This document shows, one piece after another, positions 11,049 to 22,299 of a DNA stretch of 64,000 nucleotides (the stretch's first letter is position 1; each line of letters begins with the position of its first letter). The notes beneath the pieces are model-generated. The model saw only the letters and a list, made by a program, of their open reading frames with translations. It was not told where the DNA came from and searched no databases. Both the position numbers and the translations under genes were made by a program. This DNA comes from Strongyloides papillosus (taxonomy: Eukaryota; Nematoda; Chromadorea; Rhabditida; Strongyloididae): positions 2,480,001 to 2,544,000 of the forward strand of contig SRSI01000010.1 in assembly GCA_005656395.1 (NCBI GenBank), given 5' to 3'.

Positions 11049-11761
11049 CATGCCTAAATTGTGTTAAGAATATATTTGTACATAATTTTTTTAATAAGAT
11101 ACCAAATTCTTATCTTTATTTTGTTAATTTAAAAATAAATTATTGGGTTTCACGAGTTTTCAAATGATATAGCAGTTATTTTTTCATACTTTTTTTTAAA
11201 TGCCATTGAAAATTCTGTTTAACTTACAATCACTCTTTGAATTTTCCTATATTCAAAAAAAATGTTAGAAACTCAGCACTTTTCTTTACGTTTTCTCGCT
11301 TCATAAAAGGTAGTAGTTACCACTTTCTTCTTCCTAATATTCTAAAATATGTAAAGTTCTTGCCATTACATTTTTATTAACTTAAGTGGTCTGCAACTTC
11401 AGATGAAAAAATATCTTTCCAATGACATTTATTAATCAAATAACGCAGAAAAACTATGATTAGATAATTTAAATACTTAAAATAAGTTTCTTGAGATACT
11501 CAAACAAGGTGGGACAAACAAAAATCTAAGACCCACTTTTTATATACTTAAACAATAGCCCTAGGAGATATATAACTATTCATTCGCTACATAAGAATAG
11601 TTCATTTTTCATATTTATGTGACGTTTCAACATACATGTCTCTGAAATTTCTTTATATTAACAGAAGTATTTAAACAATAAAAGCCTTTATTTTAATTAA
11701 AAATTTACAGCAAAACAATTAACATTAAATTGATAAAATTAAATTACTATATACTAGTATA
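11049..11761. other. Convergent 3' intergenic region
   Basis: About 710 bp between V-ATPase F and the F-box-like gene. AT-rich with no coding frame. A GGTGGGACA word near 11510 resembles one near 2510, too little to define a repeat. Confidence 0.45.
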
Positions 11762-13387
11762 TTAATAAAAATACTCCTGAAGGATACATTTATATAAATG
11801 CCAGCGATGAATACCATTAAATAATATGTAATTATCTTTGTTATCCCTGATGCGTTTTGTAAACTTCTCATAATGTGATCTAATGAGATTATCGGTGAAA
11901 ATTAATTCATCCGATCTGACAGCCCGCTTATCATATACAAAATCAACAGCAAGAGCAAGGAGTTTTAGAGTTCTAGGGATTATTATTGGACAGTAGTTAT
12001 ATGAGATGAGGGATTCTAATTTGCTAAAGTTGTCTAAACCATCACTTTCCTTATAGAATAAGCACTTGATCTTAAGTAATTTAATGTTTGGCATGTATTT
12101 CGTTATCATCTTAGCTGTAACATCATTCATATCAGGTACATTTTTCAGTTGCAATACCTCAACACTTCTTGGCATCATTGAGCAAGTGAACTCAAAGAGT
12201 TGATAGAATAAATTTAAAATATCAGAATTACGAACATCCAAATCTTTTTCATATCCAAGTTTTACATTCTTCAAGTTATTTAACTTTCTAAGTCCCCAAT
12301 CACCAGGTTTTTGATCATTAGAATTTTTAAAATTAAAGATAACATCATCCAACTTAAACTTCAAATGTAATTCACTTAAATTCTCAAAAGTTTCTAAAAT
12401 TCCAATCTTATGAAGTAATTCTGTATAGCCACGTATCCAACCACAGGCATCTGTAATATACTTTTTTATTGGTGAAAAAGTTTCCATTGTATAAGTACTG
12501 TTTCTATACTGTACAAAACATGATGGACAATTAATGTAGACCCCAAGTTTGACTTTGATGTTATACTTTTTTATAATATTTATGATATCATTTATTTCAT
12601 TAATATCAATTATGTCATAGCCTGTCAAACGTTTGAAGAATATTGTGGGGATTTTGGCAGTTGACATTTGTTGGACAAATCTCTCGAAAATGTTCTTGCA
12701 ATAAAATAAACAGTAGAAACAATTGGATTCGCCTTTTGTTAAAATAATTTTGGTAAGATTCGGGAATCCATTGAAAATATTCTCATTTATCATATTATAC
12801 TTATCTGATGGAGACGTAAAACATTCAACTGGAAGGGATATTCTTGTAATATTATCATGTTCGATGTAGCTCAAGGCATCCAAGATTATGTAACCCATAT
12901 CATCCGGATAATCGAGATCAAACTCAAGACTTTTGATGTTTTTTCGTAGGTTGCAGTTCAAGTTCAATTTCTCAGCTAGTACCTCCACAAAATCCATACG
13001 ATCATCATCTTCCAATTTTTCTATTGATAGACCAATAGAATACTTTACACAATTACTAATGGGTAACATCTCCCCAAAGAATGTTCTTGACTTATTCAGT
13101 ACACACTCAAGACGACCATTATTTGAAAACTCAAGATTATAAATTCCTGGAACACCAGAAGATGCTTCAAATCTATTGACATGTCCAACTCTAACAAGTT
13201 GAAGATCAAAATAGGGAAACATACTCCTTTCAATTTTTTCTCTCTCAAGATCATTGATTATAAATTGATAAGCATTAACAAGATTACTTATATCAGAAAA
13301 CGAGGGGATGTGATTGATAATTGCTTTTCTAACCAAATTTATTTGTAATAACTTAGAGAGTACGTTGCTCTCTTCACTATTATCCAT
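11762..13387 (-). CDS. Probable F-box/leucine-rich-repeat protein
   Basis: Single exon of 541 residues. Residues about 15-55 (I-N-L-V-R-K-A-I-I-N-H-I-P-S-F-S-D-I-S-N-L...) have the helix pattern of a degenerate F-box. The rest contains spaced leucine/isoleucine strands such as L-K-L-L-K-I-K and L-S-E-L-H-L-K-F-K that resemble irregular leucine-rich repeats. There is no signal peptide or membrane segment. F-box proteins recruit substrates to SKP1-cullin ubiquitin ligases, and nematodes have large, fast-evolving families with this layout. Substrate and partners cannot be read from sequence. The F-box call is based on helix pattern, not on diagnostic residues, so it could also be an unrelated LRR protein. 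The 5' end is clean, with the ATG at 13387 in front of an acidic Met-Asp-Asn-Ser start. The 240 bases upstream, up to the fold-back element, hold no gene. Confidence 0.6.
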   Translation of the reverse strand: MDNSEESNVLSKLLQINLVRKAIINHIPSFSDISNLVNAYQFIINDLEREKIERSMFPYFDLQLVRVGHVNRFEASSGVPGIYNLEFSNNGRLECVLNKSRTFFGEMLPISNCVKYSIGLSIEKLEDDDRMDFVEVLAEKLNLNCNLRKNIKSLEFDLDYPDDMGYIILDALSYIEHDNITRISLPVECFTSPSDKYNMINENIFNGFPNLTKIILTKGESNCFYCLFYCKNIFERFVQQMSTAKIPTIFFKRLTGYDIIDINEINDIINIIKKYNIKVKLGVYINCPSCFVQYRNSTYTMETFSPIKKYITDACGWIRGYTELLHKIGILETFENLSELHLKFKLDDVIFNFKNSNDQKPGDWGLRKLNNLKNVKLGYEKDLDVRNSDILNLFYQLFEFTCSMMPRSVEVLQLKNVPDMNDVTAKMITKYMPNIKLLKIKCLFYKESDGLDNFSKLESLISYNYCPIIIPRTLKLLALAVDFVYDKRAVRSDELIFTDNLIRSHYEKFTKRIRDNKDNYILFNGIHRWHLYKCILQEYFY

Positions 13388-13640
13388 CTTTAGTCACTAA
13401 AAAAATATAGGTAAAATAGTAACAGTAAGAAAAAACAACTTTAAAATAACACGAAATAAGAAATTTCAAAATGAAAAAGTTAATTATTTTAGGAGATATT
13501 TGGAGAAAATTCAGTACATTAAAAGTAGTCAAAAGACACTTTTAGAGGCGCTCTCGTAGATAACAATTTAAGAGATGAAAAGTAACGTTTTATATCACAC
13601 CTTGATTAATGCTAAAACATGAATACTACACAATATGTTG

Positions 13641-14365
13641 TTTCCTCGGTCGAATACTTTGATCCCTGCCGCAGCGACGTTTTTCTAAAATATTAAAAAA
13701 CCAATTTGTAGCTAATAAAAGTTTATGAAACTCTTACAGTGCAATGTATATGCTATGTAGAAGTAGATTATTGAAAAACAAATTTTAAATTTTCAAAAAT
13801 GGAAGTTTTTTTTGAAGCTTTATATCTCGGCCGTTAAACGTGATACTTTATATGAAACCTATATATTCTGAAAGCCCTTGATCTCCTCTACAAGAATATA
13901 TAAATATCATATCGAAGTTTCTATCCAGTTTTTAGATAATTAGATTTAAAGTTAATTACCCATGTCTTTTTAATATTTTTGATATTAAAAAACAATTTTT
14001 AAAATTATTAGAACTCGAAAATTCTTTTAATACATATTGTACACAGCTCGAGGTTTGTGTGTATTGTCGGAAAACTGCACTTTTACTCTATAAATAATTT
14101 TCGCATCCTTTAATAAACCCCTTAATTTTAATATTTTCATTTGAAATTTTGTCAGTTGACTTGAATAATGATGTAAATTGTTCACAAAATACAGTTTTGG
14201 TAAAATGCCATATATGGAAAAAATTTTTTTGATTGCGAATATTTTTTGATGTCCCGTTGCTTTTGCTCTGAAAAAAAAATGGAAGACACCTCTACTTCCC
14301 CTCTACACACCCATAAATTTTTGAGTTGATATTATGTTACGTTTTGGAGAAAATTAATTTTTAAT
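13641..14365 (+). repeat. Left arm of the fold-back element
   Basis: Left inverted arm. Its reverse complement is found at 15285-16437. It includes the segments GCTTTATATCTCGGCCGT and CCATATATGGAAA, each also present inverted in the right arm. Confidence 0.85.
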
Positions 14366-15284
14366 GACTTCAATTTTTTATAGAAAATATGTTATAAAAC
14401 ATACTAAATACGGATTTTTTTGTATTATGTTTTATGTAAAACATTGTTCTAATTAATTTAAAAGTATTTACAATCATGCCTAATAAGTTTAGAAAATATA
14501 AAAATTGAAAACTGTTTAATAAATACCAGCTTTTTTTTGCTACAAATGATAAATTATTCTACATTATATAAAAAATAGCCAAAACTGATTATTTCTACAA
14601 AAGTTTAAAGTATATGGTAAAAAAACTTACTTAAAGTTTTTGGATCGTGTAATTTGTGCTTATATCACCTATTTATTGCAATTAAACCAAGGTTTAAGCA
14701 ATTATGATAAACAATGATAAATTTTCATGTTTAAATTTTTGCAGTAATGTATTTTCTCACTTAAACCATATTTTTTACTTGATTTTTAAGAACATTAGGA
14801 AAGATGGATTGCAAGTTGTTCGTACAAATATTTTTTTCAGAAATTCTATTATACGAAACATTTCGTTGGGATTAATTTCTAACTATTATTTTATGGTTAA
14901 AAATTATTTCTAATTTTATTAATAGCAGATTACAATTTGATTTACATAAATTGTTTAAGTATTACTACGAACACAAACAATAAGTTTATAATGAGAATTA
15001 AGTAGTTTTATAATTTTAAAGTACATTAAAAATTATATCTAATTGTTTAGAAACTATGTGTGATATTTTTTTGGCATATAATGTTTATTTATTTACTTAA
15101 AAAAAAAATATTCCTTATATGAGAAAAATAATATTTTTAAATTTTTATATTTTTTAAACTTACTAGCATGACTGCAGATAACTTAAAAGTAATTATAAGG
15201 GGTATAACATTACAAAAAACATTTAGCAATGCATATTTATTATAATTATGTGATGAAAATATGTAAAAAATAGGAATGCAATTT

Positions 15285-16437
15285 ATTAAAAATTAATTTT
15301 TTCCAAAACCTAACATAATATCAACTTAAAAATTTATGGGTGTGTAGATAGGAAGTAGGTGAATCTCATATTTTTTTCCCAGAGCAAAAGCAACGGGACA
15401 TCAAAAAATATTCACAACAAAAAAAATTTTTTCCATATATGGCATTTTACCCAAACCATATTTTTTAGTGAATCTACATAATTATTCAAATCATCTGACA
15501 AAATTTTAAAAGAAAATATTAAAATTAAGGGGTTTATTTATATTTTTAAACTAGAAATTTCTACGTATTAAAGTGCATTTTTCTCCAACCTCGAGCTGTG
15601 TGTAGGCTATGTTAATAAGTAAAAGTAAAGAAAAATTCTTTAAATAATTAATTTATATTGAAAAAAAAATTGACTTTCACTTTTAAAAAAATGATAAAAT
15701 ACTTTGGTTTTAGGATTGGAAAACTTTTTAAAGTGCTAAAAAATTGTTTTTTACATAGAAAATCTAAATATTATTATATGTCTCTGAGGTATAGTAGAAT
15801 ATATTTGAGATGTGTTCAAGTCGTAGCATGAAATGCCTTTTTTGGAAAGAAATAATAAAAATATACATAGTTAGAACTTGATCTAATTGTAATATACAAA
15901 TTTCAGTTTACAAAGTTTCATAATTAAAGGTTTTAACAAGTTTTTTCCAAGACATCACTACTTAAAATATTTGGCTAAAATAATCATTTATATATGATAT
16001 TTTGCAATAAGTTTATTATTTTAAATATAGTATAAAATGTAACCTATGTTAAAACAATTTTTAAGTTCTAATAATTTAAAAAATTGGCTTTTAATATCAA
16101 AAATATTGAAAAATTATGGATAATTAACTTTAAAGCTAATTATCTAAAAACTAGATAGACACTTCGATATGATATTTATATATTCTTGTCGAGGAGATCA
16201 AGGGCTTTCAGAATATATAGGTTTCATATAAAGTATCACGTTTAACGGCCGGGATATAAAGCTTCAAAAAAAAAATTCCCATTTTTGGAAATTAAAATTT
16301 TTTTTTAATAATCTACTTCTACATAGCATATACATTCACTGTAAGGGTTTCATAAACTTTTATTAGCTACAAATTGGTTTTTTAATATTTTAGAAAAACG
16401 TCGCTGCGGCAGGGATCAAAGTATTCGAACGAGGAAA
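15285..16437 (-). repeat. Right arm of the fold-back element, with nested insertion
   Basis: Right inverted arm, longer than the left because of an extra block at about 15616-16043. Either side of that block the match to the left arm resumes exactly (CCTCGAGCTGTGT before, GTTCTAATAATTT after). Confidence 0.85.
15607..16052. mobile_element. Nested insertion bounded by 9-bp direct repeats
   Basis: CTATGTTAA occurs at 15607-15615 and again at 16044-16052, and the 428 bp between them have no counterpart in the left arm. The simplest reading is an insertion with a 9-bp target-site duplication. The inserted DNA is AT-rich, has no open frame of note and no obvious terminal inverted repeat, so its class is unknown. 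Loss of this block from the left arm, with chance flanking words, is the alternative. Confidence 0.5.
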
Positions 16438-16582
16438 TTAGTACTAAACAACATAGTGTGAATTTTAAAAGATCCAAATGAATATTAATATATAAGCTTT
16501 CTATTACACTTTTTTTAGAAACGCGAACACGTGTAGAAAATCATCCAAATAAGAACTTTATCCTGACATTGTTAATAACGAT

Positions 16583-17393
16583 ATGCCTTATATAACAGCA
16601 ATAAAAAACAATAACATTTGTTATTTTATTTCTACCAATGTGATGATTTCCTTTGTAATCCAATGTCAATTTACACAAAATAGTATTGTCAGTTGCGCAA
16701 TCTTCTTTGTCGAGGAATATTCTCAAACAAAAGTACGTGGGAAAACAACTCTAGACTACTCATCGAATCATACAAAGAAAATGCCCATTAAAAAAGTAGA
16801 AGTGGTAACTGGATAATTTTACTAAGCTGTACATTATCATTTTAGAAACTACCACAAATTTTGATCTTCTTTCTAGATAAATCAGTAAATTCTCAAGTAG
16901 TTGAACTTGGTAATAAATATCCATAAAATCCAATAATTTTATATCCAATAAGTATCATTTACCTAAGTACAGTTAGCTAAATATGGTGTCTTGGCTCCCT
17001 AAGTCGTGGAATTTTCAGTCTGTAGATGTAATATCTTCTACCATCTTTCTTAAATCTACGAAAACTTCATTATTGGTTATTCTTTACCATAACCAAAATG
17101 TAATGGAAATCCGAGTGTTGTAGGATTTGTGGCAATTTTGCCCAAATCGGCAAAATTTCGTTGGTGACTTCTTTTTCCAAAGTGGTAGGAAACTTCAAAT
17201 TGCTCCTCAAACTCTCGGAAATGTTTTTGTTGAGGTATTGGAAAAACGGGTTACAAATAGAAAAGATTGTAATGAGCCTCCTAAGAGAATCATTGTACTT
17301 CTTGATGGATTAACTGACGCTCAGTTTAGAGATGCAATTCATGGAGAGATAGGTGGTTTACGTGCTGCATGTGAACGCTTCCAAAGTGGCTAA
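16583..17393 (+). pseudogene. Broken Argonaute (PIWI domain) gene remnant
   Basis: The 3' part encodes a recognisable PIWI-domain end: N-F-V-G-D-F-F-F-Q-S-G-R-K, then P-P-K-R-I-I-V-L-L-D-G-L-T-D-A-Q-F-R, then an E-I-x-x-L-R-x-A-C helix (17150-17393), matching the R-I-I-x-Y-R-D-G-x-S-x-x-Q-F block of Argonautes with R-D changed to L-D. Just upstream, another frame reads F-I-I-G-Y-S-L-P-stop-P-K-C-N-G-N-P-S-V-V-G-F (about 17068-17130), the usual preceding PIWI segment, with an in-frame stop and a one-base frame change before N-F-V-G-D. Further 5' (16660-16816) a frame ending T-K-K-M-P-I-K-K-V-E-V-V-T-G resembles the end of a PAZ domain, but most of the sequence between PAZ and PIWI is missing. 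It also stops early, soon after the R-x-A-C helix. A functional small-RNA effector is not expected. The PIWI part is well supported, the PAZ part weak. Confidence 0.7.
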
Positions 17394-17577
17394 AAACCAT
17401 CCTTTGTAATAATTGTTATAAATAAACATTATAATAAGAGATTCTTTGGGATTGATTTAAATTTTATCTCAGAATTCAACTAGCTTGTAGAAGAATAATA
17501 TGATAACGGTATTTTCTTTTAATTATTTGAAAATAATTTTGGTGATAACTTTTATATAAAATTTAACCTAAAGATTA

Positions 17578-17822
17578 AAGGAGACATTCGCTTGTTCATG
17601 GGTAAGCAAAGTGGCATTTTTTAAAAACAAGCAAAATATGGGCAAGCGAAAAAGCATTTTTTTTTTGTTTTTTTACCAACTTAATTTTGATTATTCTAAT
17701 GGATTCACTTCACATACGAATACGCACTTTACAGTGAACCCTACCCTAATTAAATTAAAAAAGAAACAGTAGAAATTAGCTTGCCCGTGGTTATCCATGG
17801 ACAAGCGAATGTTCTCCGTCTC
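17578..17822. mobile_element. Small inverted-repeat element (MITE-like), about 245 bp
   Basis: GAGACATTCGCTTGTTCATG at 17581 is mirrored by the complement of CATGGACAAGCGAATGTTCT at about 17797-17814, with further paired words (GGTAAGC inside left; GCTTGCCCGTGGTTATCC inside right). An internal extra copy of the AAGCGAAAAAGC type lies near 17643. There is no coding frame. The layout fits a miniature inverted-repeat transposable element; no clear target duplication was found. Confidence 0.6.
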
Positions 17823-18061
17823 AAAAGTTACTTAATTTTGACAGATTTTTCAAAAAATATTGTGCAAAAGATAAGTACAGAAATATAACTACTATGATAA
17901 ATAAAATAAATGAATAATTAATAATTATCTACAAATAAAAATTACTGTATAAGAAAATACTATTTATTATTTTAATTAATTTAAAGAATAATTCTTGAAG
18001 TTTTAGGAGTTATAAAAATCTTAGCGAATATTGTATTTAAAATTATTGACAACTAAAGAGT

Positions 18062-18910
18062 TCACTTTTGAGGTTTAAAAAGTACAATCCTTGAATTACA
18101 ACAAGCTTCTCTTATAAATCTTAATGTTTTGTTTCTATGAAAATGCAAGGATCTATTTTTTGATGATAGTAATTTTGGATCTATTTTTGACAATGATAGT
18201 TCATATTGTGGTGAGACATTTCTTTGATTTACATGATTAGTACTTATAATTGTATCTAATGTAACTTCAGAAGTGTCTTGATTTGTTGGTCCGTTATTGT
18301 TTGGACTTTTACCTTCTTTTATACTCTTTGACATAGATTCATCATAGAAAACATCATCATCTAGGTTTGGAAAATATCGGCTCTTTTTAATACTATGTAA
18401 ATCTCTTTTTTTGTTTTTTTTAGAAATACTCTTTTCTTTTATATTCTTTGTTTTTGAACTTTTCATATTTTTTTTCTTACAAGACCTCTTCTTTTTTGAT
18501 TTCTTACATTTGGTTGAGACAAGTGATTTAGAAGAATCATTAGAACAAGTTGTTTTATCAATGATTTCTCTTGACGAATCTGAATCATCTAATGTAACAA
18601 TTTTTTCTTTCTTTTTTCTTGATTTCCTCTTTTCAGCTTTTCTTATCTTTTCATATTCATCTTTATTCACCTTTTCATATTTTTTTCTTCTTTTTTCTTT
18701 TTCAAGTATCATTTTATTAAAATTTTCATTAGCTTGTGGGAAGTTATAATCATCATCCATATCTTTTTTGGTAAGTTTTAAATCAACGCTTACCCAATAA
18801 TCATTAGGGTTCTCTAGTTTATCCAACAATAGTATTTTAATACCACTAAACACATTTTCTAATTCACGCCTAAATTGAGTATATTTACACTTATCTTGAT
18901 ATGAAGTCAT
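18062..18910 (-). CDS. Lysine-rich nuclear-type protein, function unknown
   Basis: Single exon of 282 residues. The first ~60 residues look folded (Y-T-Q-F-R-R-E-L-E-N-V-F...Y-W-V-S-V-D-L-K-L-T). A long Lys/Glu coiled-coil-like stretch follows at about 65-105. The centre is Ser/Lys-rich, with several K-K-x-K/R clusters that would act as nuclear localisation signals, plus an acidic V-T-L-D-D-S-D-S-S motif near 108 that resembles a SUMO-interacting or CK2 site. The C-terminus has basic R-S-L-H-F-H-R-N-K-T-L-R-F-I. No family is recognised. The Lys-rich part alone would match many unrelated proteins, so database hits to it should be discounted. The open frame on the opposite strand (18411-18749) is a composition shadow. 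Confidence 0.6.
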   Translation of the reverse strand: MTSYQDKCKYTQFRRELENVFSGIKILLLDKLENPNDYWVSVDLKLTKKDMDDDYNFPQANENFNKMILEKEKRRKKYEKVNKDEYEKIRKAEKRKSRKKKEKIVTLDDSDSSREIIDKTTCSNDSSKSLVSTKCKKSKKKRSCKKKNMKSSKTKNIKEKSISKKNKKRDLHSIKKSRYFPNLDDDVFYDESMSKSIKEGKSPNNNGPTNQDTSEVTLDTIISTNHVNQRNVSPQYELSLSKIDPKLLSSKNRSLHFHRNKTLRFIREACCNSRIVLFKPQK

Positions 18911-19318
18911 TCCAAAAAAATAGACTTATTCTTAATGATGACTATTGAATTTATACGCTTAAATATACAAAAAAATAAATTCTAATTTTTAATAGTCAAA
19001 TTTCCGGAATTAAAGAAAAATCATTAAAATCGTTTTCCATGTTTTAATCAAATGGTAATTTTATTATTCATTTACAATCAAAAGAATATTATAAATTTTT
19101 TCTTGGTAAAATTAAATGATATTTTATATTTCACTTATATCGTAGAAAAATTTCGTTAAATTTATATTGTCTATAATTATCTTATAATCTGTTGCAAAAA
19201 ATCAGAATTATATGGTACATTTTAACTCAATTAATACTTTAATTTGGGAAAAAAATTTATTTACAAATTTAAAATATGACTAATATAGTTGAAAGTTAGT
19301 AAAAATAGTATTTAGTTG
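18911..19318. other. Intergenic, AT-rich
   Basis: About 400 bp between the lysine-rich gene start and the PRMT5 stop codon. No feature beyond presumed promoter and 3' UTR sequence. Confidence 0.5.
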
Positions 19319-22299
19319 TTAACGTATATTGAAATTAGTGTTTTTGAAAATAAAATATTCCTCACCATTTTCATTTTGAAGATCTTCAAGTTTATTACCT
19401 TGTCCAATAAAACGCCATTCATACCAAACACCAGTTTTGTCAGTCTTACGAAATATTTCAAATGAAAATTCCTCATCCTCTTGTAGTCTAATAGGACCTC
19501 TCAGAGGGAAAAACGCAGGAAACCATGATGTAGATAAACATTCAAAATTATATTTTACAGCTTCCAATTTATTAACATGTGGACATGATGATAGTATTAC
19601 AGCTCTACCTTCTTCTTCATATAATGTTGCAACAAAATAACCCTGAAAACCTGTAATATCACACGTACTGCGTGCTTTAAAATTTATAACTGAATGTCCT
19701 GACAAATCTTCCGGGTTGATATTAATTAAATTATCATATTGTGGATGTAGAAAAGTAAAGCAATATTTTGGATTATCAATTTTATAAACAGGTGATGGTT
19801 GAGCAATATATAATCTATCTGAGTATGGTGATATTGGTTTGGCTTTCTTAAATACATCCATAAATGTATAAAAACGTCGGGAATTGTTCCTTCCTTGTCC
19901 CCCATCAAAATCTGAGTGAAATATTGCTTCATCAAACAAAAATTGCAATGCTGGAATATTAGTTATTGGTTGTATGTATGATTCAACTATCTTTGGTATC
20001 CATATTTGTTTTGAATGGTAAATGTATGATTCAACCTCGTATAATAAATCTGGAGCAAGTTCATTACATCCAAATGAACCTAAAAGTTCACTAACAACAA
20101 TATCAGGAAGACGATTTTTACTGTTATGCATTTGCTTTGCCCATTCTCTCATTTCAATATTAACGGGTTTTATAGTGAAACCTTCTATATATTCATAAAC
20201 TTTTCTACAATCTAACAGAGCTAAATTATTTTTTTCAACAACATGAATAACGATAGAGATATTTTTTTCTGGTGCCTCAGCAATTATCTTTTTATATGCC
20301 CAAAGAATAGAAGTTAAAAGATGTCCTCTTCCAGCTCCGAGAATTGCTATATCAACACCAATGACATCCAATACTTTTGGTTGATTTATATTTGAAATAT
20401 GTTCTAACAGTTGTTCAGTTATACTTTTTTTTATTGCATAATATATAGCCAATGCATATTTTTTATATTTTACTGTATCACTTTCAAAAGCATGATAGAT
20501 ACCTGAAGTTAAATTATCTGCACATGGCTGTAGTGGATTTTGCAGCATAAAATTCCCATGGTATTTAAAATGAGATTCATAATATTTATCATCGTAGTCA
20601 ATAGCCATTAATGAATCTTTCAATTTTGCGATTACTTTTTCTCTCACAACACGAGTTAAATAAAAAGTATCGTTAGAAAAAATCAAAAAATGGTACGCTG
20701 GATTCCAAAGAGTTGATAATGACCTCATTATTATATCTGGGAAAAAGGCATCTTCAAATTTACCATGACAGTCTAAAATGTCATAGTCAATTGTAAAACC
20801 AACTAATGGTTCTCCTTTCCATCGTTTTAAGTTATGAGAACCAGGGAGAAATTCATCTGGAATATCGGATGATGAAAATTTCAAAATAACATGTAGATTT
20901 GAAAAGAATGCGTGATTGAATTGAGCACGGAAATAACTCCAAATTTCCCAAACACTATTAATAGGTTTTTCTTTCGTAGAGTTATCATAGTAAAAATCAA
21001 TATCTGTCTCCAACTCAACAAATATTTGAACATTTCTGTCAACTCTACACAACCAATCAGCTAAGTATCGTCCGTAACTGGCATTCATTCTGTTACTTAA
21101 CTTAATAACCAACGTTTTCATTTCACAATATGATGCAAAATCAAGTTCTTCTTTTAAATTTAATAAACTACTTTTATTTACACTTTCATCCACGTCGTCT
21201 TTTAAATATGAATCTAATAAACGACCCATAATCATATCTTTGCTAGCTAATCTTCTAACGAGTTCGCATGAAAATGGAACATAAGCATTAAATGGATTGG
21301 TAATATCTTCTTTAGTAGAATAATTCTTGTTATAATTTACCATTCCAGAAACCGGGTAAATCAATCCACTAAAATTGTTAGAGCAATTTTCTGTAACAAA
21401 ACTTCCAAAATTAACATCTTCATTAACACCGACCACTGCATGGACACTCCAGAAACATTTCATAGTATTGCACTTTATTTTTGGTAGCCCAATTCTATTC
21501 CTTTCAGGGTCCTTTTCTTTTATTTCAACTAATTTATCCTAAAATAAATTAATAATTTTATTGATATACTATTTTTTTAATTTACATAATACTTCCAAGC
21601 ATCTTTGAAATTTCCGTCTTTAGAGGAAACTTTTTTCAAGCTATCATCACAAGAATTTTTTTCGTTATTTTCAGTATTTGTTGTAGAAGGAGAACTTTTT
21701 TTGCTACTACATTGTTTTTCTTTATCATTTTCACAATTTTGAGCATTTTTATATTTGGTATTTTTTTCTTTTACATTTGATTTACCTTTCATTTCTTCTT
21801 TTAAATAGTTTTCTTTATACTTACTAAAAGCTCTCATAAACTTTTGTGACTCTTCATCAAAGATAGATGAACCTTTACCGGAAGCATCACTTTCTTTCAT
21901 TTGACTTAAAAGAATATTAGCATATTTCTGAAGCCATTCAGAAGTGACTGAATCCCATCCCTCCTCAGATCCTTGGTATTTTATAAGTAATTCAAATAAT
22001 TTTAATGTTTTAATTGGACTAGTCTCAGGAGTACTCTTATCAGAATGTGGCTCCTTGATTATTCCTTCAATTTCTGTCATTAAGATTTTCAATCTTTCTG
22101 GAAAGTCGTCATAATCTAACACAATTTGGTCATCTGGTGGAAATCCAGTAGTAGCAATATCAACAATCATTCTTATATTATTCTCAGATTGTATTAATGC
22201 TTGTTGTGCAGCATCCATTGAAGCAGCATCTTTCCACAATGCTTTTTCTTTTTTAAATGCTGCCAATGCTTTATTTTTTGACTTTGTTTTTCTTCCCAT
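19319..22299 (-). CDS. prmt-5: PRMT5 protein arginine methyltransferase with an apparent N-terminal extension
   Basis: Exon 2 (21538-19319) carries PRMT5: TIM-barrel-like N-half, then the SAM motif L-G-A-G-R-G-H (about residue 374 counted from the Met at 21463), a V-V-E-K-N acidic loop, and S-E-L-L-G-S-F-G-C-N-E with the two catalytic glutamates. The Phe in Y-x-x-F-E-x-D-x-x-K-Y that favours symmetric dimethylation is present, and the C-terminal beta-barrel ends G-V-W-Y-E-W. PRMT5 makes symmetric dimethylarginine on Sm proteins and histones. Exon 1 (22299-21586) encodes 238 Lys/Glu/Ser-rich residues that I do not recognise. It splices in phase over a 47-nt intron to exon 2, which is open for 25 codons before the Met aligned with PRMT5 starts, giving 977 aa. 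Without splicing, exon 1 ends after V-N at 21577, leaving no room for a separate 3' end. Two tandem genes in a tight operon, with trans-splicing at 21538, is the alternative. The PRMT5 identity is certain, the fusion is not. Confidence 0.88.

Larger units (their letters stand above)
13641..16437. mobile_element. 2.8-kb fold-back (long inverted-repeat) element without a transposase
   Basis: Two long arms are reverse complements: 13641-14365 and 15285-16437, flanking a unique centre 14366-15284. Outer ends read TTTCCTCGGTCGAATAC and its complement, and the GC-richer block GATCCCTGCCGCAGCGACG (13661) recurs inverted at 16399-16417. By eye the first ~65 nt past that block are identical between arms, and similarity continues inward to about 14365/15285. 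After removing a ~437-bp nested insertion from the right arm, the arms are nearly equal (725 versus about 716). Flanking words CACAATATGTTG (13629) and its near complement at 16449 may extend the repeat outward. Neither arm nor the centre holds a transposase frame; the 69-codon frame at 14704 is not convincing. This fits a non-autonomous fold-back DNA transposon. No target duplication was established. Confidence 0.8.

Noticed and set aside
14704..14913. 69-codon frame in the centre of the fold-back element
   Set aside because: AT-codon composition, no transposase motif, no splice partners.
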